Notes under the pieces: generated by a model
What the model saw: only the letters and a program-made list of their open reading frames with translations
Database searches by the model: none
What the model was told of the DNA's origin: nothing
Position numbers and translations under genes: made by a program
Origin: Sanderia malayensis
Taxonomy: Eukaryota; Cnidaria; Scyphozoa; Semaeostomeae; Pelagiidae
Length of the DNA: 64,000 nt
Assembly: GCA_013076295.1 (NCBI GenBank)
Contig: RQOL01000531.1
Coordinates: 2,480,001 to 2,544,000 of the forward strand
Reading direction: 5' to 3'
Part shown: piece after piece, positions 25,401 to 38,300 of the stretch
Position numbering within the stretch: the first letter of the stretch is position 1
How the letters are laid out: each line of letters starts with the position of its first letter

Positions 25401-27055
25401 TCACACTCAGGTTGATGTGTGTGGAGCAGAGAAGCGCGGTGTGCTTCTGACCCCGGATTAAAACAAATCCATTTGTGTAGGAGTGGGGGATTGGGGCATG
25501 CTTAACATGAAGCATGGGGAAACATGGAACATTAAATATGTCCATTTTATTGATAAAAATTGACCCTCTTGAGATTAAGCATGTGTCTTATATCATACTT
25601 TTTTATATTGGTATCCATCTGTTTTTGATATTCTTTCACATCCCTGCATGAATCCAAGATTCTACGATTATGGTATCTTTTAACGCATTATCAGACAGTG
25701 GTTACTAAAGTTTTTATAATATGCCCAAATTGCTTGTTTCTTCATGTAGATGGCTTCAGCGTATCACACTAGAAGTGATTATTTCATCTTCTTTTGGAAT
25801 CAAGACTGAATCACAGACGAATCCTGATGACAAACTTGTTGAAATGGCAAAAAAGGCCATGGATCCAGGTATATTGCCAATTGCTATTGCCATGGTTCCT
25901 TTTATTGGGAAGTACTTATCACGATTAATCTCAAGTTCTCGTTTTGGGGTCGGAATGGCGCCACTTGCCAAGGTTTCCAGAAACATAATTAAGACCAGAC
26001 AAGAAAGCTCCAAAAACGGAGAACAGAGAAAGGTGATGCTTCATATAACAAATGTTTGATCATTAATTGTTTGTCAGGACTGAAGCGTGAATATTATAAC
26101 TGATTGTTATTGTCATTATGTTTTCAGGATCTTCTATCGCTTATGTTGAATTCTCAAAGTCCAGAGAACAAGGGATACCATTTAACTGATGATGAAGTCA
26201 TAGCACAGATGATTCTCTTCATGTTGGCTGGATATGACACGTCTAGCAATACTCTGGCTCTCACCTGCTATAACTTTGTTGTCTTCCCCGAAGTTCAGGA
26301 GAAAGTCTACCAGGAGATACTTTCCGTTTGTGGTGCGGGTGACGAAACTGTCACCTACGACCATGTGCAGAAGATGCCATACCTTGAAGCCTGCATTTCT
26401 GAAACACTCCGCCTTTATCCACCAGGTAAATGCAAACTGTCTACTGCACTGCAACCCAAATCATCATTGTCTTAGTACATAGTTTCAATTAGGGAATCCT
26501 GATGAACACTAACAATGAGCAATGCTTTGGAACTTGCATATACCCAGCTCATTCTAGCATGCTTGTCGTTTGTTAGGAATAAATCTTGCCCCCCCTCTTT
26601 GACACGAGAGGCAAAGCATGATTATTGATCTGTTATCGTACTATGGCGTACTAATATTTATTTTCCAATTAGGTTTTGCTCTGAATCGTATTGTCACCCA
26701 ATCTTGCACATTGAATGGCGTGAAGTTTGAGAAAGGCATGTCAGTGATTGTACCCGTGTACTCACTGCACCACGACAAACAATACTGGCCTGATCCAGAG
26801 TTGTACAAACCCGAGAGATTCCTGCCTGAGAACAAGGATTCCATTCCACCATTCGCCTATCTGCCTTTTGGTGATGGTCCGAGGAATTGCGTCGGCATGC
26901 GTTTTGCCTGGATGGAAGTGAAGGTCGTTCTCGTGCGAATGTTGCAAAAGTGTCGTTTGGTCAGGCGTCCGGAGACTAATGTACCCATCAAGATGTGTGT
27001 CAAAACCGTGCTTACTCCAGCCAATCCCGTTTTTGTTGGAGTTGAGAAGAGATGA
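22464..27055 (+). CDS. Cytochrome P450, CYP3-clan-like, copy 1
   Basis: Spliced as join(22464-22802, 24932-25137, 25750-26032, 26128-26425, 26673-27055): five exons, 502 residues, all phases consistent, ending in TGA. It is a membrane-anchored haem monooxygenase, with an N-terminal hydrophobic anchor (residues about 15-35) and a proline-rich hinge (GPTPWPVIG). The C-helix WKNVR, I-helix AGYDTS, K-helix ETLR, PERF and the haem loop FGDGPRNC (Cys 448) are all present. Length and motifs fit animal clan-3 P450s such as CYP3A or thromboxane synthase relatives; the substrate cannot be read from sequence. Exon 2 starts differently from copy 2 (IFADFPQP instead of MYGMDLPEP). Intron 1 is 2.1 kb and contains a pseudogene. 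Confidence 0.9.
23664..24153 (+). pseudogene. Decayed ORF of a multicopy transposon-associated family (TGCDTTS motif)
   Basis: One frame encodes FDQHMPKGLTWNEFLRNQSN and about 55 further residues to about 23858. A second frame, from about 23910, encodes CEFLGPDTCQALPAMHAITG followed by CDTTSYFFKAGK. The GPD-C-ALPA-HA-TGCDTTS pattern is one I know from large families of uncharacterised multicopy proteins in cnidarian and other invertebrate genomes. The shift between frames and the early stop show it is dead. It lies in the enlarged intron 1 of P450 copy 1 and is absent from the 430-bp intron 1 of copy 2, so it was inserted after, or lost since, the duplication. Confidence 0.6.
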
Positions 27056-27791
27056 AAGAAGGACTCAAATGCGCACTTTACCTGCACATGGCTCTTTTGT
27101 TTTTTATCACAAGTATTTACGTGCACGGGTCTCTTTTATTTTTTTATTACATTCCTAGAGTAGATTTCTAAGATTTTGATAATAATAATAGAAAAATCAT
27201 GATGATGTGGTGATGTTGTATATAATGAACTAAGGATTGGAACTGCTGTATAACATCAAGAGTTCATGAATCTGTCTTATGTGACGATCAATGTTTATGC
27301 GATAATATGTGTGATTAGGAAAATTGATGATTATATGATTATAGTGATGATGGTGATTTTGTATATGCATATTGTAAGGCATTTTCAAGGCCACATTTGC
27401 CATGAAATTCTTTAGCGACACTCTCTTCGAATCTTTTTCCAGCCACGCAGTAACAAAAATGCGTATGCGCAGTAACAAAAACCGCCTGATTCGTAGGAGA
27501 ATCTATGACGTAAGGATTAAGTTGTTCCACGAACGTACCACAGGGACGCAATGGAGTGAGTCTGTCTGACCTTTTGCAACCTAACCTTCTTTCAAAACAA
27601 TTATAGTTTGCACTTGGATTGGAAAGTTTCATTGGAGACTCATTGTCTATTTTGTTACGTAGCTGTTGCATTTTGTTATGCAATATTTCGTAAAACTTAT
27701 GTTGCCTTCAGTTGGATACAGTTACAGTGGACAGAAACAGTATAAGCCTGCAGCTTAATTTGAGCTCTTTTGCCGTTTGGAAAGGTTCAAC
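27056..27791. other. Intergenic spacer between P450 copies, duplication junction
   Basis: Bases 27056 to about 27449 match the 3' flank of copy 2 (30697 to about 31098). Bases from about 27640 match the 5' flank of copy 1 (from about 22300). The roughly 190 bases between these are the seam of the tandem duplication. No gene is seen, and the duplicated 5' flank presumably carries the promoter of copy 2. Confidence 0.7.
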
Positions 27792-30696
27792 ATGGATCAG
27801 CTTTTTAAAGATGGAGCCCAGTATCTTTTGGATCATTGGGTGTTGACAACTGTACTTGCTGTCATTTCTTTCGTTTATTTGCACTACATTACGGCCTACG
27901 GCAAGTTGAGGAAACTCGGTTTTAAAGGACCGACACCTTGGCCAGTTATTGGCACGTCGTTTGATTTAATTATTCGAGGAAAAGACATGCATTTGGTTCT
28001 TGATGAGAATGTTAAGAAATATGGCAAAGTGTTTGGCATGTATTTCTTTCAAAGTCCCACCATTGTTGTTGCTGACATTGAGATGCTGAAAACTATCATG
28101 GTGAAGGATTTTGAGAAGTTTCACGACAGACCTGTAAGTTAAGTTTGCATTGCATATCATCCTCACTCTCCTTCCCTTCACCCTTCCTTTGGTGTTTGGA
28201 GTAATAAGTGTGGGGGCCACGAGTGAACTCGGTAATAATGATAATAATAATATAAGTGTTACTATTTCTTTACAAAGTGGCTCGCTGTCAAAGACAAATA
28301 TAAATCCCATAGAACGTATAATTCAATTCCCAATAATATCAATAATGCATAATACTATTTTGTTTAAATGTGATATTCAGATCTTTTTTAAGAAGATCTT
28401 GTTGAAGATATTTGCTGTTTGCATTGCTTGTCAAAATCTTTGTTGTTCCCACAATCAAATGGCTGGGCATGTATAAGCTTGCAACTTTGTACTTGCTGCA
28501 TGCCCAAGCAGACTGCCCCATGGGTCTTCATCGTATTATTTGTCTATTTTTGCTGACTTCCAGATGTATGGGATGGACTTGCCAGAGCCAATGGCCAGCA
28601 TGCTTACATCCATAACAGGCCAAAAATGGAAGAATGTGAGGAGCATTCTGACACCAACATTTACTTCTGGCAAGCTCAAACAAATGATGTTCATAATGCA
28701 AGAGGCATCTGACACTCTTGTTGGCAAGCTAGAACAAGCAGCAATTAAAAGTGAAGCAGTTGATATCCATGGGTAAATATTCTTGTACTCTGCCTGAAGA
28801 CTCTTCATCTGTTTGAGGGTACTTATAAATAATTTGAGTCATAGAGTAGAAGCATGAAAGTAGGCTTAGTTCTCTGTTACTCTGAGTTTCATGCTTGCGC
28901 ATTCTTCAGACAGACTATATCTCTATATTGCTCTGAACTTCTGTACATCGAGCACTGTGATGTCAGTATAAATATTACGCATCTATAAGATATAATTTGA
29001 ATCATATAGTTGCTTTAAGTTCAGGTGGGAATTGATCACTCAGTTTGATGTGTGTGGAGCAGAGAAGCGCGGTGTGCTTCTGACCCCGGATTAAAACAAA
29101 TCCATTTGTGTAGGAGTGGGGGGGATTGGGGCATGTTTAACATGAAGCATGGGGAAATATGGAACATTAAATATGTCCATTTTATTGATAAAAATTGACC
29201 CTCTTGAGATTAAGCATGTGTCTTATATCATACTTTTTTATATTGGTATCCATCTGTTTTTGATATTCTTTCACATCCCTGCATGAATCCAAGATTCTAC
29301 GATTATGGTATCTTTTAACGCAATGTTATCAGACAGTGGTTACTAAAGTTTTTATAATATGCCCAAATTGCTTGTTTCTTCATGTAGATGGCTTCAGCGT
29401 ATCACACTAGAAGTGATCATTTCATCTTCTTTTGGAATCAAGACTGAATCACAGACGAATCCTGATGACAAACTTGTTGAAATGGCAAAAAAGGCCATGG
29501 ATCCAGGTATATTGCCAATTGCTATTGCCATGGTTCCTTTTATTGGGAAGTACTTATCACGATTAATCTCCAATTCTCGTTTTGGGTTCGGCTGGGCGCC
29601 ACTTGCCAAGGTTTCCAGAAACATAATTAAGACCAGACAAGAAAGCTCCAAAAACGGAGAACAGAGAAAGGTGATGCTTCATATAACAAATGTTTGATCA
29701 TTAATGGTCTGTCAGGACTGAGGCATGAATAGTATAACTGATTGTTATTGTCATTATGTTTTCAGGATCTTCTATCGCTTATGTTGAATTCTCAAAGTCT
29801 GGAGAACAAGGGATATCATTTAACTGATGATGAAGTCATAGCACAGATGATTCTCTTCATGTTGGCTGGATATGACACGTCTAGCAATACTCTGGCTTTC
29901 ACTTGCTATAACTTTGCCGTCTTCCCTGAAGTTCAAGAGAAAGTCTACCAGGAAATCCTCTCCGTTTGTGGTGCAAGTGATGAAACTGTCACCTACGACC
30001 ATGTGCAGAAGATGCCGTACCTTGAAGCCTGCATTTCAGAAACACTCCGGCTTTATCCACCAGGTAAATGCAAACTGTCTACTGCACTGCATCCAAAATC
30101 ATCATTGTCTTAGTACATAGTTTCAATTAAGGAATCCTGATGAACGCTAACAATGAGCAATACTTTAGAACTTGCATATACCCAGCTCATTCCAGCATGC
30201 TTGTCGTTTGTTGGGAATAAATCTTGCCCCCCCCCCTCTTTGACACGAGGGGCAAAGCATGATTATTGATCTGTTATCGTACTATGGCATACTAACATTT
30301 ATTTTCCAATGAGGTTTTGCTCTGGATCGTATTGTCACCCAGTCTTGCACATTGAATGGCGTGAAGTTTGAGAAAGGCATGTCAGTGATTGTACCCGTGT
30401 ACTCACTGCACCACGACAAACAATACTGGTCTGATCCAGAGTTGTACAAACCCGAGAGATTCCTGCCTGAGAACAAGGATTCCATTCCACCATTCGCCTA
30501 TCTGCCTTTTGGTGATGGTCCGAGGAATTGCGTCGGCATGCGTTTTGCCTGGATGGAAGTGAAGGTCGTTCTCGTGCGAATGTTGCAAAAGTATCGTTTG
30601 GTCAGGCGTCCGGAGACTATTGTACCTATCAAGGTGTGTGTCAAAGCCGTACTTACTCCAGCCAACCCCGTTTTTGTTGGAGTTGAGAAGAGATGA
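27792..30696 (+). CDS. Cytochrome P450, CYP3-clan-like, copy 2
   Basis: Spliced as join(27792-28133, 28564-28772, 29388-29670, 29766-30063, 30314-30696): 504 residues, all junctions in phase. Motif positions are the N-terminal anchor at about 15-35, C-helix WKNVR from 136, oxygen-binding AGYDT at 312-316, ETLR at 370-373, PERF at 424-427 and haem loop FGDGPRNC with the iron-ligand Cys 450. The protein differs from copy 1 by scattered substitutions, one extra isoleucine near residue 60 and the start of exon 2. Introns 2-4 are nearly identical to those of copy 1, so the duplication is recent or homogenised. The gene ends about 650 bp before the CFAP46 start codon. Confidence 0.92.
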
Positions 30697-31098
30697 AAGA
30701 AGGACTCAAATGCGCACTTTACCTGCACATGGCTCTTTTATTTTTTATCACAAGTATTTACGTGCACGGGTCTCTTTTATTTTTTTATTACATTCCTAGA
30801 GTAGATTTCTAAGATTTTGATAATAATAATAGAAAAATCATGATGATGTGTGTGGTGATGTGGTATATAATGAACTAAGGATTGGAACTGCTGCTGTATA
30901 ATATCAAGAGTTCATTGATCTGTCTTATGTGACGATCAATGTTTATGCAATAAGATGTGTGATTAGGACAGTTGATGATTATATAATTATAGCGATGATG
31001 ATGATTTTTTGTATGCATATTCTAAGGAATTTTTAAGGCCACATTTGCTATGAAATTCTTTAGCGACACTCTTCGAATCTTTTTCCGGCCACGCAGGT

Positions 31099-31345
31099 AT
31101 TAATTGGACCTGCGCAGGAGTAACATGACGTGTTTGTGTTTATCATACTTGCGCATGCGAAAATTCTGCCCACTTTTTGATCTTCGTTTATCTTGTTGCC
31201 TAGTACAAAAAATGGCGTTGAAGTGTTGTTGTTTTTATGTACATCCGTATATTGGTTAGATTATTGTTGTCGACACGACTCAAGCAGGTGAAAGAATATA
31301 TTCAGGACCGAGTTAATTATTATAGCCTGCAAGGAGCTTTCAGAA
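31099..31345 (+). promoter_or_regulatory. Probable CFAP46 promoter and 5' untranslated region
   Basis: About 250 bp lie between the end of the duplicated P450 3' flank and the CFAP46 ATG. It contains gcgcatgcg at 31151-31159, a perfect core of the palindromic NRF1 site common in TATA-less promoters. It also contains gttgcc at 31195-31200, the left half of an RFX X-box (full form roughly GTTGCC-n-GGCAAC), but the right half is poor (gtacaa). RFX control of ciliary genes is established. That these sites work here is inference. Confidence 0.35.
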
Positions 31346-34300
31346 ATGGATGAAACTCTCAGAAGGTTGCTGGAAAATGCAGCCACCACACGTGACCCAG
31401 AGATTGGTGCTAAATATTTGCAAGATGCTTATGTGAAGCTGAAAAGGAGTCAAGAATCATCAGACCAACCTACTCCGTTTGGAGCAGAGGCATTTGTCAT
31501 TTGTGCTGAAACCGCTTTTGAGGTGTGCTATTAGGTACAATATTTTCTTTTCTGGGACTCAGGCCTGAGCACCTTGTGGCTTCTATGAAATTGATTCATT
31601 CATTCGAGGGGGGGAGTGGCAGGCAGGGTCATGTGCCGGCCTGGGTCCTAGAGGTCCATGTAAGATTGTACCGTAATGCAATGTGTAGCGTAAGAAATAA
31701 TTTAATTGTGGCACTCTCTATCCAATCTAGGCTGGACAATTTGATATAACAAGAGACTGTTTGCAAATGTTTTTCAAAAATAATGCTGCAAATGAATTTC
31801 TTGGAAGAGCATATGTTTGTCAAGCTCAGCTTCATAAGCCAAGCTCAGCTAATTATCCAGTGAGTACAATTACTTTTCTTGCTGATTCAAGTTATTTTTA
31901 GGATTAATGAGCAGATTCTTGAAGAGTGGGGTAGCAATACAGGTTTCCCATATGATGCACAATATTGTTCAACCCAGATGTATAGATGATTTTATTAATC
32001 ATTGTAAGAGTTAATGATTAGAAATTTGTGTCTAGTATATCCAATGTTGAGTTCTATACAGTATTAGGTTGATGGTTAGATATGGGTGGGTTATTGAGTA
32101 GGGTGGTGGCTATGGGGGGAGGGATTGAATGCATTTAGTAATTTAATGAGTGGATAAGGTTTGCTTAGTAGATCGTTCGTCAGAGAGTAACATCATTCCG
32201 GAGTTTGCAAGAGTTAAATCTATGACATAGTACATAAAGTAAGTCAAGGAAATTCAAATCAAGAACGCAAATATTGATTAACACATTAAATAATTTATGT
32301 CGATATATAACTGCTGTAAGTTAAAGTTCAACTGCAGGATTCTATTAAGGATTGTCTACATTAGTTTGCATTTCAACTTGAAGCTGAACATTTGCTCTGT
32401 TGTACCTCACCACTGGTTGCGCAGGTTGTGCGTTATAATACCGGATAATACAGTTCAAGGCAAAGTAAACAATTGGATTCATAAGTGAGTTTATCAATAT
32501 GCTTAGACGCATGGCCAACGCACTGCAAAATGACTTCCCAATGCACATTACTGCTGAGATCAGCATTGCTAATGTGCAAATTGATAGAATGGAAGCAGAT
32601 AACATTTGTTGGTGTTGTTGTTGTTGTTGTTGTTGTTGTTGTGACGTTGTTCTTGTGTGTGATGTTGCCTTGACGAACACCATTGTTTTCACTTGCCTGC
32701 AGCATGAAAGGTTTTTCAAAAGCCATGCTGACAAGAGTGCGAGCGTGATACTAAACCCCGTCGCAAGCTCCGTGGCGAGGGGTGGGTGGAACTGACTCGC
32801 CAGTACAAGGACACCGGGTGCAACCCAAACACATGCGCATATGACGTATCGCGCCGATTTCTTCGTGTGAAGGCATTGCGCGTGCGCAAATGGATTTCCA
32901 TTGCGGAATTTTAACAACTCGATGTCGATTATGATTGCGTGCATTGTCAAGGAGATAATCTCGAAGAACAGGGATAAGTAGAGAAAGAAAACAATAACTG
33001 TTTCTTGATGCCTGTCCATCACATCCGCCATTGTGACTCGCACTATTGCTATGGCTGTGTTGCTCAGACCGGTTAGAATACACAGTAATGTCAGGCTGTG
33101 TATCATCTCGTCATGACAACACGCACTTTGTAGCTGCTGATTGTTGCTGTTGTTGTTGTTGCGATACAATGATACTGCTTGCATTGAGTTGCTTATGACA
33201 ACGAGAATGGACAATGCCAGCTCTGTAATAGTGTACGCATGCTCCGTCCATAGATTTTCCTCGCCAACTGATTTCAGAACTTCTACGATGTACATTGCTG
33301 GTTCTCGAGTTGCGTTTTTCGCTTACCGACTTGTATTAGACCACTTGTATTGGATCGCTTGGAATTATGATAATCACAATTCAACAGAGGGTATCAATAG
33401 TTCTGCAGCATTAACATTGACGTGTTTCTGTTCCAGTGCCTTTGTTGCCGTTTAGTCTTTATTCTGGTTCTTTTCGGCTGAGCTGAACCAACAAGAATAG
33501 AACTCGTTGAACGAGTCCACTAGATTCTTCCTCTAATAGCTTGCACCATGCACTAAGTTTGAAATATCCGAAACTTTCTTTTCTGCTTTCTATGTTTTCA
33601 GCGCCACATTGTTGGCACATGCGGCTTTATGAACGCACCTAGTTTCATACGGACTGCTCGAGAAAAATTTTTGATCTATCTACCCATACTTCTCGCACTG
33701 AAGTACTGAAGCCCATTGAACTATTCTATCGTGACTAGCATGTATTTATTAATTTACTCCACTTGAGTCTATTTGTATAGGCTTGTGCAGCTGAAATTAT
33801 TCCTTTCCGACGTCAGACACTGCACCTTTTTGATATTATCAAACTCGTGATTGAGATAACAGGGCTGCTTGATATTATGAATAAGTTATAGTGAATATCT
33901 CTGTGATCAAAGCCACACAGCCAATCAAAGTGGAGTGTTTAAGTGGTTAACTACAACTACAGGAAGGTTTACAGACACAAGTCAGTCAACTTAATCTTCT
34001 TTCTGTTTCTTTTCTTTTCAGTATCAGCTGGAAAAAGCGGCCTCATTTTTGTTAAAAGCGATTAATTTTGCAAAATCCAATTCCAGGTAATTATCATCGC
34101 TTCTGTTTCCCTTAATTAGAAACTTACATATTACAATGATCTTTGTTCAATCTTAATAGCATTAACAGACTCTTGCAGTATTGCAAAGATTCGTCGTCTG
34201 TAAATCTTATTAACTTTTGCCGTGTCGTTACTTAGGTGTCGGTCTTGAACGCAAATTGGAGAGGCATTTTGAATATTGGGATTACTATCTGGGGTTGTTA

Positions 34301-35362
34301 CATGGCCTTAGGCAATTGGAAACGGGGACCTACCCCAATTAAAATTTCTAAAATGGGCAGCCGCTTCGCTCAGCTATAAATGGATGAAAATAATCTTTTT
34401 TAAAAGGAAAGAAATCTTTGTTCTGCATTGTACAGAAGCTCTGGTCGGTTAAATTTTTCTTGGAGTCCTCACCACTGAGTCCACAGGCATTTATGACAAT
34501 TAATAATATCTTCCACCCTGTATCACGGTATCTTGTGAGAAAATCAAATCACCCATGTTTTTATTCTCGTGATATTAGCGTTTTGTATTTTTTCAGACAC
34601 CAGTATCTGGTATACAACTCTTCAGTACTCTACTGGTCCTTTGCAAGACCATTCCTGAAACCTGGATCTAAGTTCAGTCTTGCTAAGACTCTGCATCAAA
34701 TCGTAAAAGCTCTCGACGATGTCGATGACAAAGACTTTGAATGGAGAGCACAACTTATGGTGTATGCATTACATATTTCCCGTCTGCAGTAACTTAATAT
34801 TTCTTCTATTAGATAGCTGTACTGTGCAATTGATATTTACGTTTTCATCAGTGGTTATACCGAATAACTATTCAGAAACTCCAACATTACAAGAGTCAGT
34901 CTCCTCGCGAATATAACACACATTAATACAAACAAATATTGTTATCGTTAGTGGAGTAATACTGATAAGGTCTTTTTGTGGGGCTACCTTCCTTTAATAT
35001 TCAGCCACTTAAATTATTGTGACAGAATGTGTTAGCTATACCATATCTCTGAAATCTATTGCACCACGAAGATGCACTAACTTACCATTGTAGTGTATGC
35101 CATAGCTGCCAAAGCTGATCAGACATGTGGTTTCTTTCTGCAGGTCTCTTATCGAATGCTATCTTGACGGTGGCAAGAAAGAGGATGCAGCACACGTGAG
35201 CATAGCCGCTGCTTCCTTCACGAAGGCCTACTGTCCACAGATGTACAAAATGGTTCTGGCTCTGCAGGTGCAACACAAACTTGTTGATCTCACAAAACTT
35301 CTCAAAGATTCAAAAATGACCAACGATGTTGCCATATACACAAGGATACTCAAACTCAAATC
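31346..35362 (+). CDS. CFAP46: CFAP46 exons 1-5 (N-terminus)
   Basis: Exons: 31346-31522, 31731-31859, 34022-34086, 34597-34761, 35144-35362. They encode the N-terminal helical repeats, including DAYVKLKRSQESS, NEFLGRAYVCQAQLHKPSS and the basic YLDGGKKEDAAH. Exon 4 ends at 34761 (gt then gtatgc); the donor two bases earlier would break the frame with exon 5. Intron 2 (31860-34021) contains the antisense GPCR gene. Confidence 0.88.
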
Positions 35363-38300
35363 GTAAGAACTGTTTTCAATTATGTTCATTGTGTTTGGCA
35401 ATTGTCAACAATAATGCACGTTAACAGTAATCTTGGGGATAATTTCGCGCAGCAAATGAAGCAAAAACTGTTTTGCATTGGACGTTAGCCTCTTGCTGAC
35501 TTAAGAAGTGTTTCCTACTTGGTTAATGATGTATATAGTTAAGCTTAATGTGTATAGAATTTTATCATCTTGGCCTGTCCTTAAGCTGTATCACTTCATT
35601 ATTTCAAAAATGTGTGTCAGATATCGATGACTTCAATCTTTCAAATCATTAGAACGTTTCGCCATTTAAAAGTCTGTAATACTCCAATGTTTTTCCTTTT
35701 GATTTGAAGACAAATTGAAAGTGGTGAGAAATTGGACATTGACGCAGATCTTGACCGGATTTTCAAGCAAATTATAAGCGATGGCAATGAAGTATTGAGC
35801 ACTGGCCGTGCCACGAAGCTGGGACAAGCGTCATCAGTTGGACCAATACCATTCTCAGACAGGTACCTTACTCTTGAACATATATTTTCAGTTGATGTTT
35901 CCATGTACCGTATTTCCTCTAATTAGCGCCCACCCTCTTTTAAGAAAAAGCTTAATAAGCGGCCGGGCGCTTATTAGAGGAAATACGGAATGTCTCCATG
36001 ACTTCTCCATATCTTTATTTCTTTTCGTGTTTTTCGAGCGCTTGATGTTAACTTGATGTAATTTATTGAGCTTTACTCTTGTATCTCTTTGGGAAAAACA
36101 GAAGCTTTTATTTATCTGCAGACTTCCTCTGCTGTTGGATCTTGCTAGGCTTGCCCTTGAATGTGAAAGAACCCAACTGGTCGATGAATGCTTGGCTTAC
36201 ACAGTTGGTGTTATAAAGGTTTGTGATATCTTTCGAACACCTCTTATTACTCTTGGTGTCATTATGTAGGGCACGAGCATAGTATTCTACAGTCATTTCT
36301 CTATACCACCGCAACATCTCTTTGTATGCTGCTTTGTTTGTTTCTAGAGTGAATTATCTATGTCCTATGGCCTGCAGTCTATGATATATTGTATAACGTA
36401 TTGTGTATACCTTTGTGTGTTACCCGAGGTTTTGGTTTGGTACTCGACTGTAGGGACACAAACACATTGGTCATTCTAGGGAGGTGTCTGTTCAGAGAGG
36501 GTTTAACTGTATTCTGTTTGTGTCGTAGGAGCCTGTGCTATCCATTGAGGTTGAATTCATCAAGAGCGAGGTTCTTGTTCATAAGCTTAAAGAGAGAAAA
36601 GATCATTACACCAAATCAGTTGTAGAGGTTTGAAATTTGCCTGCTTTCTAATTGAGCTTAGCAAAGTACCATATAAATTGCCTAGCTCGTTGTAATGGGC
36701 CCGTATACTTTGTGAACATTGTTTTCTTATTGTAATACTAACATTTACCATCTGCAGACAAGACTAAAAGCCGTTCAAAGTCTTGAAGAAAACCTGTCAA
36801 AGGCTATCCAACTGAGAAGTCCAAACCTGATACAAGTAAGATCGAATGTAAATAAAATCAATAAAGTGATGTACGGCAATTGTAATAGTATAAAAGATTT
36901 AATCTTTTATATCCTGGCATGTTTGTTTATTCATACAATAATTGATCGTTAAGTAAGATCGAACTTGCTATTTAAACATGCATTTTGTTTTACTTTTTTC
37001 CGCCGTGTTGCTTGCGTATTGTTGATGCTCTTGCTGCACAATAGCGTTTGGGAACTAAATTTTTCTCATCACAATCTGATGGTAGCACAATTATTGACTT
37101 TACTTTGCTGATTTCTAAGCATGAACGATAGTAATTGGTGTTTTGAGCTAGTAAAACTCAATAAATTATGTTGCAGTTGTGATCATGTATTTTGAAGTAA
37201 TAATGCTGCGACATTTGTACTTCAAAATTCTGCTTTGCACCTTAATATTTCTCTACTTTAATCGTTCAGACTGGCTGTATAACAATATGGAACATGTGTC
37301 TTCCATTGCTGCAGAAAGACTTACGATCAAATATCACGCATTCACTGAATCTTATCTCGGAAGCTTTGGAAGATATTGACAGGTAGATTCACTTCATTGC
37401 GTCCCTGTACATTTGCTCGCTGCAGAAACCATGCACAAGAACTATTACTTCTCACTTACTGCCGTAAATTAGCGTTCATTGAGCTGACCAGTGCTCAATG
37501 AAAATCCATTTTGAGTACTTTCTAGCTTCTCTTCTGTAGGAATGTCTGATTAAGAATAATCCTGTGCAGATTATAAGTTGCTTCACTTATCTTTGTAGTC
37601 TTTTAATTTTGCTGCGATGTGAAATTCACATGGAGCTGGCTAAATGCGAAGAGGATCAAGAACAACTGGAGTTTGCCATGAATCATCTTAAAAAGGCAAG
37701 CATCCTCTACTACTTTATCTGTCGTATTTCATGCAGCATTCAATTACTTGACTTGACGCATTATTACACAGGTCATGCTTGCTCCACCAGAATACCCATC
37801 AAGCTCTCCCTACTATGACATTATGTTGCTTTCTTGAGTTTCATTTGTTTTTTTTATTGACGCATTATTGCACAGTTTATGCTTGCTTCTCCACGACCAG
37901 AATACCCCTCAAGCTCTCTCTACTACGACATCATGTTGCTTTCTGCTTCACTTGCTTTTTCATTACTTTTTATCAACAGGCATTGGAGTTAGATGATACT
38001 GGTGTATTTAAGAGCAGAATTGAGTCGTCTTTGCACAGACTACAGCTTAGATCCATGCTTTATCAAACCCCAGAACGCCCCGAGGATGTGGCAGCTTTGA
38101 TTGTTGAGCAGGTATTTTGATAGAAATTATTTTCTTCTTTCGTTTCGCTTTCCTTTTTTGTCTTCTTCTTTGTTTCTTTCTTCTTCTTTATTTTTTCTTG
38201 TTCTTATTTTTTCATTTCAATTCATTTTCTTTTCTTTCTTATTCTTATTCTTTTTCTTTCTCTTGTGTGTCTTCTTCTAATTCTTCTTCTTCTCAATCTT

